From the NCBI GenBank assembly GCA_018268915.1, contig JAFDVQ010000007.1, positions 186,001 through 250,000 of the forward strand: 64,000 nucleotides of DNA, in the 5' to 3' direction. The notes under the pieces are model-generated. The model was given only the letters and a program-made list of their open reading frames with translations. It made no database searches and had not been told where the DNA came from. Source of the DNA: Acidobacteriota bacterium (GTDB taxonomy: Bacteria > Acidobacteriota > Terriglobia > Terriglobales > Acidobacteriaceae). The position numbers were made by a program, and so were the translations under genes. Below, one piece after another: positions 18,393 through 26,496 of the stretch. Each line of letters starts with the position of its first letter. Within the stretch, counting starts at the first letter, position 1.

Positions 18393-19268
18393 TCAACGAA
18401 CAGCCGGGTCCGCACCTCGACGGACAAGTGAGCCAATCGGCAGATCGATCACGCGCAGGTCCGTGTCGCGATCCCGTGCGGTCATCAGTATCTTGCCCGT
18501 CGCATCTGCCACGAAGCTCGACCCGCCATACGTCCAGCCAGCCCATGGTCCGTGCGTCATCTCCCCAACCAGGTCCACACCCGCCATCGGGCAACGAACC
18601 TGCGCCGCTCGGCGGCTCACCAGTTCCTCAAGTTCCTTCGAGTGATCGGGCCACTTGTCGTTAGTCGCGGCCCATCCGTAAGGCACCAGCATTAAGTCTG
18701 GCTTCAACGTTTTCATCCGTTCGACAAATGCATCACTGAAGGTATCGGCGCAGATGAGCACCGCGATGCGTCCGAACTCAGTCTCCACCACGCCGATGTC
18801 TTCCGGACGCCCTTGTGAATAAGGCGGTGTCATCAGTTCGGGAAGAACATTGATCTTGCGATGCTTCCAAATCAGCCTGCCCGATCGGTCAACCAGGATC
18901 GCGGAATCGTAGAGGTGTTCGCCGCCTTTCTCGTCGAGACCGATCGCGATCATGAGTCCATACTTGCGCGCCAGAGAACCGATCCGATCGCTGTCGGCGC
19001 CAGGGATGGGCGTTGCCATCTTATGTGCGTCAGGATTCTCCCAGCCAAGGATCGAAGACTCCGGGAAGACCGCAATCTGCGCATGCTGTGTAGCTGCCTG
19101 CTCGAGCGCGTATTCGATCCGCCGGAAGTTACCCTCGCGATCGCTGTCAATCACCAGAATCTGGCAGATCGCGAGCCGGACGCTCTGCTGCGATGCTCGT
19201 TCAGCAACATTGACAGGTGCTGACAGCAGAAAGAACACTGCGACCGAAAAGACGAGAAGCTTCTTCAT
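18393..19268 (-). CDS. Secreted carbon-nitrogen hydrolase (nitrilase superfamily)
   Basis: This 291-residue protein has a signal peptide (MKKLLVFSVAVFFLLSAPV) and a nitrilase fold. The Glu-Lys-Cys triad is visible: E in FPESS (near residue 72), K in WKHRKIN (near 137), and C in VLICADTF (near 171). It hydrolyses an amide or nitrile C-N bond; the substrate cannot be told. Export is unusual since most family members are cytoplasmic. The ATG at 19268 is preferred to a TTG three codons upstream. It is convergent with the permease gene. Confidence 0.88.
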   Translation of the reverse strand: MKKLLVFSVAVFFLLSAPVNVAERASQQSVRLAICQILVIDSDREGNFRRIEYALEQAATQHAQIAVFPESSILGWENPDAHKMATPIPGADSDRIGSLARKYGLMIAIGLDEKGGEHLYDSAILVDRSGRLIWKHRKINVLPELMTPPYSQGRPEDIGVVETEFGRIAVLICADTFSDAFVERMKTLKPDLMLVPYGWAATNDKWPDHSKELEELVSRRAAQVRCPMAGVDLVGEMTHGPWAGWTYGGSSFVADATGKILMTARDRDTDLRVIDLPIGSLVRRGADPAVR

Positions 19269-19322
19269 CGCGAACAAGTCTACAGCGGCTGCACCTCTTG
19301 CGGCAGTGAACCTTCGGTCGAT

Positions 19323-20543
19323 TTACTTCGCAAAAAGCGATAGCTGTTCTTTCGCGGCGGACCTCTTCTTCGCAAACCTGTCGTCCATGACTGTGCGCCC
19401 ACCCAGAGAAGGCGAGATCTCGCGCTCGTGCGCGATGGACCCGCTGAAATCCGCAAGCGGATCCATCTTTGCTTCGACGTTCCGCGTCAGTCTATCCAGC
19501 CGCCGGAACCCATCCAGCTTTTCCGTATGTCCCAGCTTCGCCTCGTTCAATGCGCGCCGAAGGACGCCCAGCGACTCGTCATACGTCTTCAGCGGAACGG
19601 GGAAGGGATGCCCATCTTTCCCGCCGTGCGCGAACGAGAACCGCGCCGGATCGGCGAACCGGCTCGGAGCACCGTGAACAACCTCGGCCACAAGGGCCAG
19701 CGATTGCAGCGTTCGCGGCCCCAGTCCCTCTACCAGCAGCAGCGACGCAAAGTCGCGAAGCTCCTGCTCATGCGCGACAGCCAGCACTGCTCCTAGGCGC
19801 TTGAGGTCGACATCCTCAGTCCTAACATCATGGTGTGCCGGCATTACCAGCTTTCGAATCTCATCCAGCGATTGCTGCACAGGTTCCTGCGCAATCTCGA
19901 GCAGCGCATGCTGAGCCTCTGTGGCGCGCGCATCAACAAGGTTGAGAATGGTGCCTTGCGGCTTGCCCACAATCGCCGTGTGAGGTTCCGACACGAAATC
20001 GCGCACCGCTGCCGAGTGCCAGTGATACCGGCGTGCGAGAAGGTTGGCTTCGTTCATCCCCTGTTGAACGACTGCCCACTCGCCCGATTTGTGAATGACA
20101 AACGAGTGCAGATAAATCTGAAAGCCATCTGCAATCGCGTTGTTGTCGACGCGTGCTGTGAGCCGGCTGGTGCGCGCCAGGTCGTCGCCGTCGAGCCCTG
20201 TATGGGAAGCAAAATTCCTGAGTTCGTCAGGCGTCCGGCGCGAGTGCCGTCCGCGGCCGCCGCAAATGGTGAACCCCAACTCCGGGAACCGAGGGTTCAA
20301 TCCTTTTTTCAGCGCGCCAAGAACTGAAGTTGTGATTCCCGACGAGTGCCAGTCCATGCCCATCACGGCGCCGAGAGCCTGAAACCAGAAGGGATCGCTG
20401 AGACGAGTGAGATACTCCGAAGGTCCGTATGCCTGAATTACGCACTCTGAGATGGCCGTGCCGAGCAGCGTCATCCGCTCCGCCAGCCACGCAGGTACAC
20501 GTCCGCCATGCAGGGGAAGATCGGCGGTTCCGGATCGCTTCAC
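19323..20543 (-). CDS. DUF763 protein
   Basis: A soluble protein of about 406 residues. The N-terminus, read from GTG 20543, is MKRSGTADLPLHGGRVP, the hallmark of DUF763 (COG1415), so I prefer this start to a TTG six codons upstream. Other family signatures are DWHSSGITTS, FTICGGRGRHSR and LLVEGLGPRTLQSLALVAE, the last resembling a helix-hairpin-helix. The function is unknown; the HhH-like part suggests nucleic-acid contact (inference). Its start is 42 bp after the bactofilin stop on the same strand. Confidence 0.9.
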   Translation of the reverse strand: MKRSGTADLPLHGGRVPAWLAERMTLLGTAISECVIQAYGPSEYLTRLSDPFWFQALGAVMGMDWHSSGITTSVLGALKKGLNPRFPELGFTICGGRGRHSRRTPDELRNFASHTGLDGDDLARTSRLTARVDNNAIADGFQIYLHSFVIHKSGEWAVVQQGMNEANLLARRYHWHSAAVRDFVSEPHTAIVGKPQGTILNLVDARATEAQHALLEIAQEPVQQSLDEIRKLVMPAHHDVRTEDVDLKRLGAVLAVAHEQELRDFASLLLVEGLGPRTLQSLALVAEVVHGAPSRFADPARFSFAHGGKDGHPFPVPLKTYDESLGVLRRALNEAKLGHTEKLDGFRRLDRLTRNVEAKMDPLADFSGSIAHEREISPSLGGRTVMDDRFAKKRSAAKEQLSLFAK

Positions 20544-20585
20544 TCCCCCATTTTCTCGCAAACTGCGACGCAGTTGGCGCCGGGA

Positions 20586-21047
20586 CTAGCTGGCTTGCGA
20601 CACCGCGACGTTCTTTTCCTCAACGGCAGGCGCTTTCTCTGCCTGAACCGGCTTTGCTGGCACTGGCGGCTTGGCCTTTTCCACCGGCACGCGGACATCG
20701 ATGGTGCCTTGCAACACGGCTCCCTCTTCCACGCAAAGTCGTGTAGTGGAGAGGTTTCCAAGGAGTGAGCCCTCGTTACGAAGCTCCACCCGCTCTTCGC
20801 CATGAACCTTACCGCAAACGTCGCCCATGATAACGACTTCGCGGGCGGTGATGTCGGCCTTCACTGTGCCTTCTTTGCCGACAGTGACGCGGTGAGCAGG
20901 CGCGCTGATCGTGCCTTCCACCGATCCGTATATATAGATAGGATCGGACGCATCGATCTCGCCCTTGATGCGGATCGACTTACCGATCATCGTGTACTGG
21001 TTTTGATTCGTTGAGGCGGAGGGGTTTGAGGTGGGGCTGTCAGCCAT
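20586..21047 (-). CDS. Bactofilin (polymer-forming cytoskeletal protein)
   Basis: This 153-residue protein has a bactofilin beta-helix core of about residues 20-115, with repeating short strands (IRIKGEIDASDPIYIYGSVEG, then TVGKEGTVKADITAREVVIMGD). It is flanked by a disordered Ser/Asn/Gln N-terminus and a Pro/Lys/Ala C-terminus. Bactofilins polymerise without nucleotide at the membrane and scaffold cell-wall enzymes or stalk and polarity proteins. No M23 peptidase adjoins it here. Confidence 0.94.
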   Translation of the reverse strand: MADSPTSNPSASTNQNQYTMIGKSIRIKGEIDASDPIYIYGSVEGTISAPAHRVTVGKEGTVKADITAREVVIMGDVCGKVHGEERVELRNEGSLLGNLSTTRLCVEEGAVLQGTIDVRVPVEKAKPPVPAKPVQAEKAPAVEEKNVAVSQAS

Positions 21048-21477
21048 TTCGATTGATCCTTTCGTCTGGTCAGAGCATCTGCCTGCTTTTCTAGGGGCTG
21101 GATCAATCGCAGTGCCTGTCAGCTAATTGCGGGCCGGTCGTGCCGGTCTTTGAGCCATGCCGGAGTTTCCAAACAAATCCAAGGGATTCCCGATTGTAGC
21201 CATACATTGCCTCGTTCGGACGGTTACTCCAGTGTCGAAGGTAACCAAATCACCGGCCTTGTTTGCTGGCCCAAGGGCCAATTCAATCCCTCCATGCTCG
21301 CTTAGGGGCAAATCGGGAAAGCCATTCATACCATCGAACTTCTAAGAACTTGAGCTATCGTCAACGCGTCCAAGTTGGTGGTACTATCGTTGGCACGGTG
21401 CGTCCGGTTAGAACTCCCGTTCTCGAAGGCGCATATCCTTCAACAAGTTCGCCCCACCGATAGGGAAGGATGCGGAC
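21048..21477. other. Intergenic region, 430 bp, between divergent bactofilin and FecR-domain genes
   Basis: No convincing gene: the short ORFs here lack ribosome sites. It must hold two divergent promoters. A TGGTACTAT extended -10-like sequence (TACTAT at 21382-21387) could serve the FecR-domain gene, but no good -35 lies 16-18 bp upstream. Confidence 0.4.
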
Positions 21478-23049
21478 ATGAAAAGCGATTTCCTCTTCAA
21501 GGCAGTGACCTTCAAGGCAACGGCCCGCAAGGCATTGACCTTAGCAGCAGCTTGTCTGCTGGCCTCCTCGGTCTACGCACAAACAGAAGATGCTGATCAA
21601 GCTTCACCGACTCCAGGCGCTTCCAAAGTCCGTATCGTTCGGCTCAGCCAGGTCAGAGGCGTCGTCCAAATCGACCGCCACATCAATCGCGGCTTCGAGA
21701 ACGCGATTGCCAATCTCCCTGTCGTCGAGCAAAGCCAGATCAAGACAGGTGCGGGCGTCGCCGAAGTCGAGTTTGAAGACAACAGCTCGATGCGAATCGC
21801 ACCCAACTCGCTCGTCGAGTTCCCGCGCCTTGAGCGCGAAACTTCCGGCGCAACTGCTTCCACTGTCCATGTCATCCAGGGAACGGCATACGTCAGCCTG
21901 GTCAAGCGTCAGGACAAGAAAGCGCCCGTGAATCAGTTTGCTCTGATTTTCGGGGAGCGCACCCTGAATCTAGATCCGGCGACCCATGTGCGCCTCGATT
22001 TGCGCGGCTCGCAGGCCAACCTTGCGGTGATCGATGGCACAGTTCGTACCGACGGGGAAAACGGCGGCGTCAGCATCCCGAAAAAGAAAACCGCCACCTT
22101 CCAGATTTTCGACAAGAATGAGCCGACCGTAGCGAAGGATATCGCGGAAAACATTTTCGATGACTGGGACCACCAGGAAGCGTCCTATCACTCAAACGTC
22201 GCATCGCTCAGCCGGTTCAATTCGCCCTATGCGTACGGATTGAGCGACATGAGCTACTACGGCTCCTTCGTTGACTTGCCGGGATGCGGTTCGATGTGGC
22301 GGCCCTACTTCGCCACCGCATCGTGGAATCCATATTCGAACGGCACATGGGCGTGGTACGGCGGCTCTGGCTACTCGTGGGTATCACCATATCCTTGGGC
22401 TTGGACTCCGTACCATAGCGGAACCTGGATGAGTTGCGGAAACGCAGGTTGGGGCTGGATGCCTGGCGGTGGCTGGTATGGCGTCAACAACGTAGCCTCC
22501 ACTTCGTTCCCCACCACCGGTTCAGGCTCGGGTGCGGGCAAGTTGGGCGGCGCTCCAATCCGGGCCCCGCACGCTCCGGCTCATTCCCCGGGTCCTCGAG
22601 ACCCCAGCTTGATCGCCGTAAGTTCAAAGCCCGTTCCAACGTCCGGAATCTCTACCGCGACAAGATCCTTCGTATTTCAGAAGGACTCAGCCGGCATGGG
22701 CGTTCCGCGTGAGACTCTCGGCAGGCTCGACAAGTTCTCGCACGAGACGGTCACCCGCGGCGTAGCGCAGACCCCGGTCTACGCGAACGGGCCTCAACAG
22801 CAGGCAGGGCGTGCAGGTGGCATGGGCCCTGGCGCTGGTGCTGGTGGACAGCATCAGGGACTCGCAACTTCCATCCATAGAGGGTCGCCCCCGGCACCAG
22901 CTTATTCAGGCGGCTCCATGGGTTCATGGTCCGGATCGGGCGGCAGCGCGCGCGGAGGTTCTTCCGTCGGTGGCCCCAGCATGGGCTCCGGCATGGGAAG
23001 GTCCGGCGGGGGCCCCCCCGCAAGTGCACCCGCAGCTTCACACAAATAA
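21478..23049 (+). CDS. Secreted FecR-domain protein with Gly/Ser-rich C-terminus
   Basis: This 523-residue protein has a signal peptide ending near residue 35 (LLASSVYAQ). A FecR-like beta domain covers about residues 50-230 (VEFEDNSSMRIAPNSLVEFP and a second AVIDGTVRTDGENGG turn). Then come a Trp/Tyr/Gly-rich stretch (about 255-345, repeated W-P-Y and GWGWMPGG patterns) and a low-complexity Gly/Ser/Met tail. It has no TonB or sigma-factor partner nearby, so a FecR signalling role is doubtful; a periplasmic or surface structural role is as likely. A terminator follows. Confidence 0.8.
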   Translation: MKSDFLFKAVTFKATARKALTLAAACLLASSVYAQTEDADQASPTPGASKVRIVRLSQVRGVVQIDRHINRGFENAIANLPVVEQSQIKTGAGVAEVEFEDNSSMRIAPNSLVEFPRLERETSGATASTVHVIQGTAYVSLVKRQDKKAPVNQFALIFGERTLNLDPATHVRLDLRGSQANLAVIDGTVRTDGENGGVSIPKKKTATFQIFDKNEPTVAKDIAENIFDDWDHQEASYHSNVASLSRFNSPYAYGLSDMSYYGSFVDLPGCGSMWRPYFATASWNPYSNGTWAWYGGSGYSWVSPYPWAWTPYHSGTWMSCGNAGWGWMPGGGWYGVNNVASTSFPTTGSGSGAGKLGGAPIRAPHAPAHSPGPRDPSLIAVSSKPVPTSGISTATRSFVFQKDSAGMGVPRETLGRLDKFSHETVTRGVAQTPVYANGPQQQAGRAGGMGPGAGAGGQHQGLATSIHRGSPPAPAYSGGSMGSWSGSGGSARGGSSVGGPSMGSGMGRSGGGPPASAPAASHK

Positions 23050-23073
23050 ATCTCCCACCTGCGGAGAACCTAC

Positions 23074-23108
23074 CTGTGCGCATCCCTCGTGGATGCGCAC
23101 AGTTGTTT
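23074..23108 (+). terminator. Rho-independent terminator after the FecR-domain gene
   Basis: A 12-bp perfect stem (CTGTGCGCATCC / GGATGCGCACAG, 5-base loop) is followed by TTGTTT, 24 bp past the stop codon. Confidence 0.85.
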
Positions 23109-23196
23109 CACTGCCCGTATTCAATAACATTCAAGGCTGCCCAGAATTTAATCCCGCTCGACCTGAGGCCGCATTGATCGGCGAAAATATCTAACG

Positions 23197-24570
23197 ATGG
23201 TGAAATGCGCATTCGGGCCGGTAGTGAAAGCGGTTGTTCGGCGTGGTCTTCCGGTCCTCACGCTGGGAGCCCTGCTCGCCTCTCTCTCAGCAAGCGGCCA
23301 ACTCTTCAAGCATCGCGCAAAAGACAAAGATGCCAAGCCGGCTGAAGATCGGAAGCCCGAGTTTCCAGCATCGCAGCCGCCCGCGTTCAGCATTCCTGTC
23401 GAGCCTCTCGGATTCTTTGCGCCTGGAGTCATCTATCAGGGGCAGCGTGACAGCCTGGTCTCGCTGGACTTCATCGATGAAGACCATCTGCTCTTTACCT
23501 TCCATGCGCCTGGCCTGATCCGTCGACAGGGTAATCCCGCCGCTGCCAATGAGCGGCAAATCCGAGCCGTCGTGCTGACGCTTCCAGGAGGAGCAGTCGC
23601 AGCAGAAGCTCTCTGGTCGGTTCACGACCGCGATCGATATCTATGGATGTTGAACGACGGGCATTTTCTCCTCCGCGATCGAGGAGATCTGAAGCTCGGC
23701 GATTCGTCGCTGGACTTATCGCCCCTCTTCCATTTCCGAGGCTCACTCCTGTGGATCGAAGTCAATCCATCTCAGGATTTGCTCGTCACCGATTCACGCG
23801 AGCCCGCCGACGCAAAAGCTAAGCCCGGAGATGTATTGAGCCCTGCCACTGCGTCAGCCCAAATGACAGTGGATCAGGACGCGCCCTCATCATCCGGCAA
23901 AGATAGTGCTACACCCAGTGTGCAGCCCAACTTAAATCCCGATGTGGTTCTGAGAATCCTTCGTCGCAATAACGGTCAGGTCATGCTCATGAGCCGCACG
24001 CGTAAGACCATCCATCTTCCCATTAATTCCGATGGCTGGGTCGAAACTCTTCGCGGAAAAAGCCACGAGTGGATTCTCAACATGAACTACTTTCGCGGCG
24101 GCAGCCGAATCATCGGAAAGATCGACTCCATGTGCGCCCCCTCAGTGGAATTTATCTCCAACCCTGAGGTGCTCGTCACCACCTGCAATCCCGATGAAAG
24201 TCGCTGGATGGTCGCAATGTCCACCGACGGCAAGCGTCTTTGGAATGCAGCCAAGCCCGGAACGCAGATCTGGCCTCGCCTCATCATGGCCCCCAACGGT
24301 TTGCGTTTCGCTCGCGAAACCCTGCTTGCGACCCACTCAGTCAGCACCATGTCACCACTGAGCTTTGACGATGTGAAAGCGCAGTGGGTGGAGGTCTACG
24401 ATGCATCCACGGGCAAGATGGAACTGACAGCTCCCGCTAACCCGATTCTCGATGGCGGAGGCAACGTCGCGATCTCGCCTTCAGCGCGTCGCGTAGCGAT
24501 TCTTGATTCGGGAGCAATTCGTGTCTATGAATTGCCGGCACCGTCATCGGCGCCACTTTCGGCTCATTGA
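23197..24570 (+). CDS. Secreted protein of unknown function, possibly beta-propeller-like
   Basis: This 457-residue protein has a long signal peptide (VLTLGALLASLSASGQ, cleavage near residue 35). The rest alternates short beta-type segments with Asp/Trp turns (SLVSLDFIDEDHLLFTF, RDRYLWMLNDGHFLL, RRVAILDSGAIRVYELP), which resembles WD-type propellers of acidobacterial secreted proteins. No catalytic motif is seen. A low-complexity segment (about 210-245) interrupts it. It lies about 50 bp before a PP2C gene on the same strand. Confidence 0.7.
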   Translation: MVKCAFGPVVKAVVRRGLPVLTLGALLASLSASGQLFKHRAKDKDAKPAEDRKPEFPASQPPAFSIPVEPLGFFAPGVIYQGQRDSLVSLDFIDEDHLLFTFHAPGLIRRQGNPAAANERQIRAVVLTLPGGAVAAEALWSVHDRDRYLWMLNDGHFLLRDRGDLKLGDSSLDLSPLFHFRGSLLWIEVNPSQDLLVTDSREPADAKAKPGDVLSPATASAQMTVDQDAPSSSGKDSATPSVQPNLNPDVVLRILRRNNGQVMLMSRTRKTIHLPINSDGWVETLRGKSHEWILNMNYFRGGSRIIGKIDSMCAPSVEFISNPEVLVTTCNPDESRWMVAMSTDGKRLWNAAKPGTQIWPRLIMAPNGLRFARETLLATHSVSTMSPLSFDDVKAQWVEVYDASTGKMELTAPANPILDGGGNVAISPSARRVAILDSGAIRVYELPAPSSAPLSAH

Positions 24571-24624
24571 ACCTGAGTGTTCAGGGGTTACCAGCGAAGT
24601 GTAAACTTGCCTGCGGAGGTTCTA

Positions 24625-25371
24625 TTGGCCACGGCTGTGGTGCGATATACGGCTGCGGCGGTCACCGACCGCGGGCGTAAACGTCCATCGAATGAAGATG
24701 CCTTCGGATTCTCCGTCGAGGCAGGCGTCTACGTCGTTTGCGACGGGATGGGCGGCGCTGCCGCCGGCGAGATTGCCAGCAGTCTGGCCGTGGATGAAGT
24801 TCTACGGCTGCTGAAGTCTCGCAGGCAGGAAGAGAGCGAACAGGAACTCCCAGCCGCTGCAGAGAGCGCCGTGACGGCTGCCAACGAAGCAATCTTCTCA
24901 CGAGCGCAGAGAAATCACCGACTCAATGGCATGGGAACCACTCTGGTTGTAATGACCACGCAAGAGCAACACGTGTGGATTCTCAATATTGGCGACAGCC
25001 GTTGCTATCTTATGCGCAATTGCAAGCTGGAGCAGCTGACTCAGGACCACTCCCTCGTAGAAGAGCAAGTCAGAATGGGCCGCATGACACCGCGAGAGGC
25101 TCTCCATTCGCCGTTGAAGAACGTCATCACCCGCGCACTAGGGACGCAATCCCAAGTCACGCCTGACGTCTTCAAGCTGGAAGCAGAGCCCGGCGACATC
25201 TTCCTCCTCTGCTCTGACGGATTGACGCGCGAACTGCCGGACACTGTCATTCAATCTTTGATGGATTGCGATCTCGCTCTTGATGCGATGGCTGAGCGAT
25301 TGGTTGAGGCGGCCAAGAAAGCGGGCGGCCACGACAACATCACCTGTATGTTGGTGCGGGCAGAAGCTTGA
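24625..25371 (+). CDS. PP2C-type serine/threonine protein phosphatase
   Basis: This 248-residue cytoplasmic Mn/Mg phosphatase carries the PPM motifs in order: RPSNEDAF (metal Asp), VVCDGMGGAAAGE, GMGTTLVVM, NIGDSRCYL, LTQDHSL, LLCSDGLT and GGHDNIT. It normally reverses Hanks-type kinase phosphorylation; no kinase is present in the window. I put the start at TTG 24625, five bases after GGAGG, rather than at a GTG at 24577 that would add 16 residues with no family match. Confidence 0.94.
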   Translation: MATAVVRYTAAAVTDRGRKRPSNEDAFGFSVEAGVYVVCDGMGGAAAGEIASSLAVDEVLRLLKSRRQEESEQELPAAAESAVTAANEAIFSRAQRNHRLNGMGTTLVVMTTQEQHVWILNIGDSRCYLMRNCKLEQLTQDHSLVEEQVRMGRMTPREALHSPLKNVITRALGTQSQVTPDVFKLEAEPGDIFLLCSDGLTRELPDTVIQSLMDCDLALDAMAERLVEAAKKAGGHDNITCMLVRAEA

Positions 25372-25393
25372 GAACCAAAACTGACAATCCAGC

Positions 25394-25807
25394 TCATTGC
25401 GCTTGATTGCAATGCCCCGAGCCCTCTGAACAGAGCAATGTCGAAATCGCATTGAGCATGACTGTCGGATGAACCGGCTTCGCCATGACATCGAAGTGGT
25501 GGCCATCGTCCTTTGCTTTCTGCATCAGAACTTCTACTGAGGGCTGTCCTGAGAAAAGCAAAGTGTGGCAACTCGGGAGACTATGTCTTAAAGCCAGCGC
25601 CAACTCGATTCCATTCATCTTCGGGAGCATCACGTCGAGAATGGCAACGTTAGGCGACCAACTGGAGATGATCTCGACAGCATCCTCGGCGGAATACACA
25701 ACTCGAATCTCATAACCGTGGGCAGTAAGAATCTGGCCGAGCGTATCCGCTACGACCTTCTCATCCTCGACTATCAAGATTCTTCTTTCTCCCGTGCGCC
25801 CTGACAT
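25394..25807 (-). CDS. Stand-alone response-regulator receiver protein
   Basis: This 137-residue protein is a single CheY-like domain. Acidic pocket ILIVEDEKVV (about 10-19), phospho-acceptor Asp in VAILDVMLPKMNG (about 52-64), switch Ser in LLFSGQ (about 82-87), and Lys in MAKPVHP (about 108-114). There is no output domain and no kinase next to it. It is convergent with the PP2C gene with 22 bp between the stops. The Cys/His-containing tail (CSEGSGHCNQAQ) is unusual for a receiver. Confidence 0.9.
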   Translation of the reverse strand: MSGRTGERRILIVEDEKVVADTLGQILTAHGYEIRVVYSAEDAVEIISSWSPNVAILDVMLPKMNGIELALALRHSLPSCHTLLFSGQPSVEVLMQKAKDDGHHFDVMAKPVHPTVMLNAISTLLCSEGSGHCNQAQ

Positions 25808-26106
25808 CAACAGCCCATTTCCATGGAGGATTCCGAACCGCCCATCAGTTCTGGAAGATGCGCACGTTTGCTGTCAAGTTGGTTCTAAATACTTCAGAAC
25901 GAACTCTGTTGGATGGCTTCTGGCGCTAATTGAGGCTCCCCACTTCAATTTATTGACTCGATACTTACCTTTTGTTCTGCGGTAACGAGTCACCATTACC
26001 GTTTCCGACCGAAATGTAAGTTCCTTCCGTTGTAGCGATAAGCAGCTCCAATTGCATAGTTTGCAGCATTGTTGTTGCTGCACCCAAGAGCATACCTTTC
26101 GGTCAG

Positions 26107-26412
26107 ATGCCAGGAGATAAGACAGTGCACATCCAGGAGCACACCAAAAAACCCATCGACTCGCGCACTCAGTTTGAAGTGCAAACGTCGATGACGGTGA
26201 ATTTAAATTTCCCCAATCCGCCGGAAGAGCAAACTGCACCCGATCCCGAAGCAAAAACCCAATCCTTCCGGCTGTTCGACTCTATTGCCCCATCAACGTT
26301 CGCGGAGAGATTTCCACTGTTAACCTTCTTCGCGATCTCCTGCGCCATCCTCGCTGGCGCCCTCTTCACTGAGATTGAATGTCTCAAAGACTCAGGATAT
26401 TTCTGGCGCTAG
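26107..26412 (+). CDS. Possible small membrane protein (weak)
   Basis: A 101-residue open frame with one hydrophobic segment near its C-terminus (FPLLTFFAISCAILAGALF, about 72-90) and a hydrophilic Pro/Glu-rich N-terminus. There is no clear ribosome site and no family I recognise. Shorter ORFs run antisense through it. The 300 bp before it (25808-26106) show no gene. Confidence 0.3.
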   Translation: MPGDKTVHIQEHTKKPIDSRTQFEVQTSMTVNLNFPNPPEEQTAPDPEAKTQSFRLFDSIAPSTFAERFPLLTFFAISCAILAGALFTEIECLKDSGYFWR

Positions 26413-26496
26413 TAAGAAAGGCTGCTGGTTCACGACTCTTCCAGTCGCGAGCGCACAGCATACCGTTGCACGTTAGCTGTGAAGATACCGCCGGCT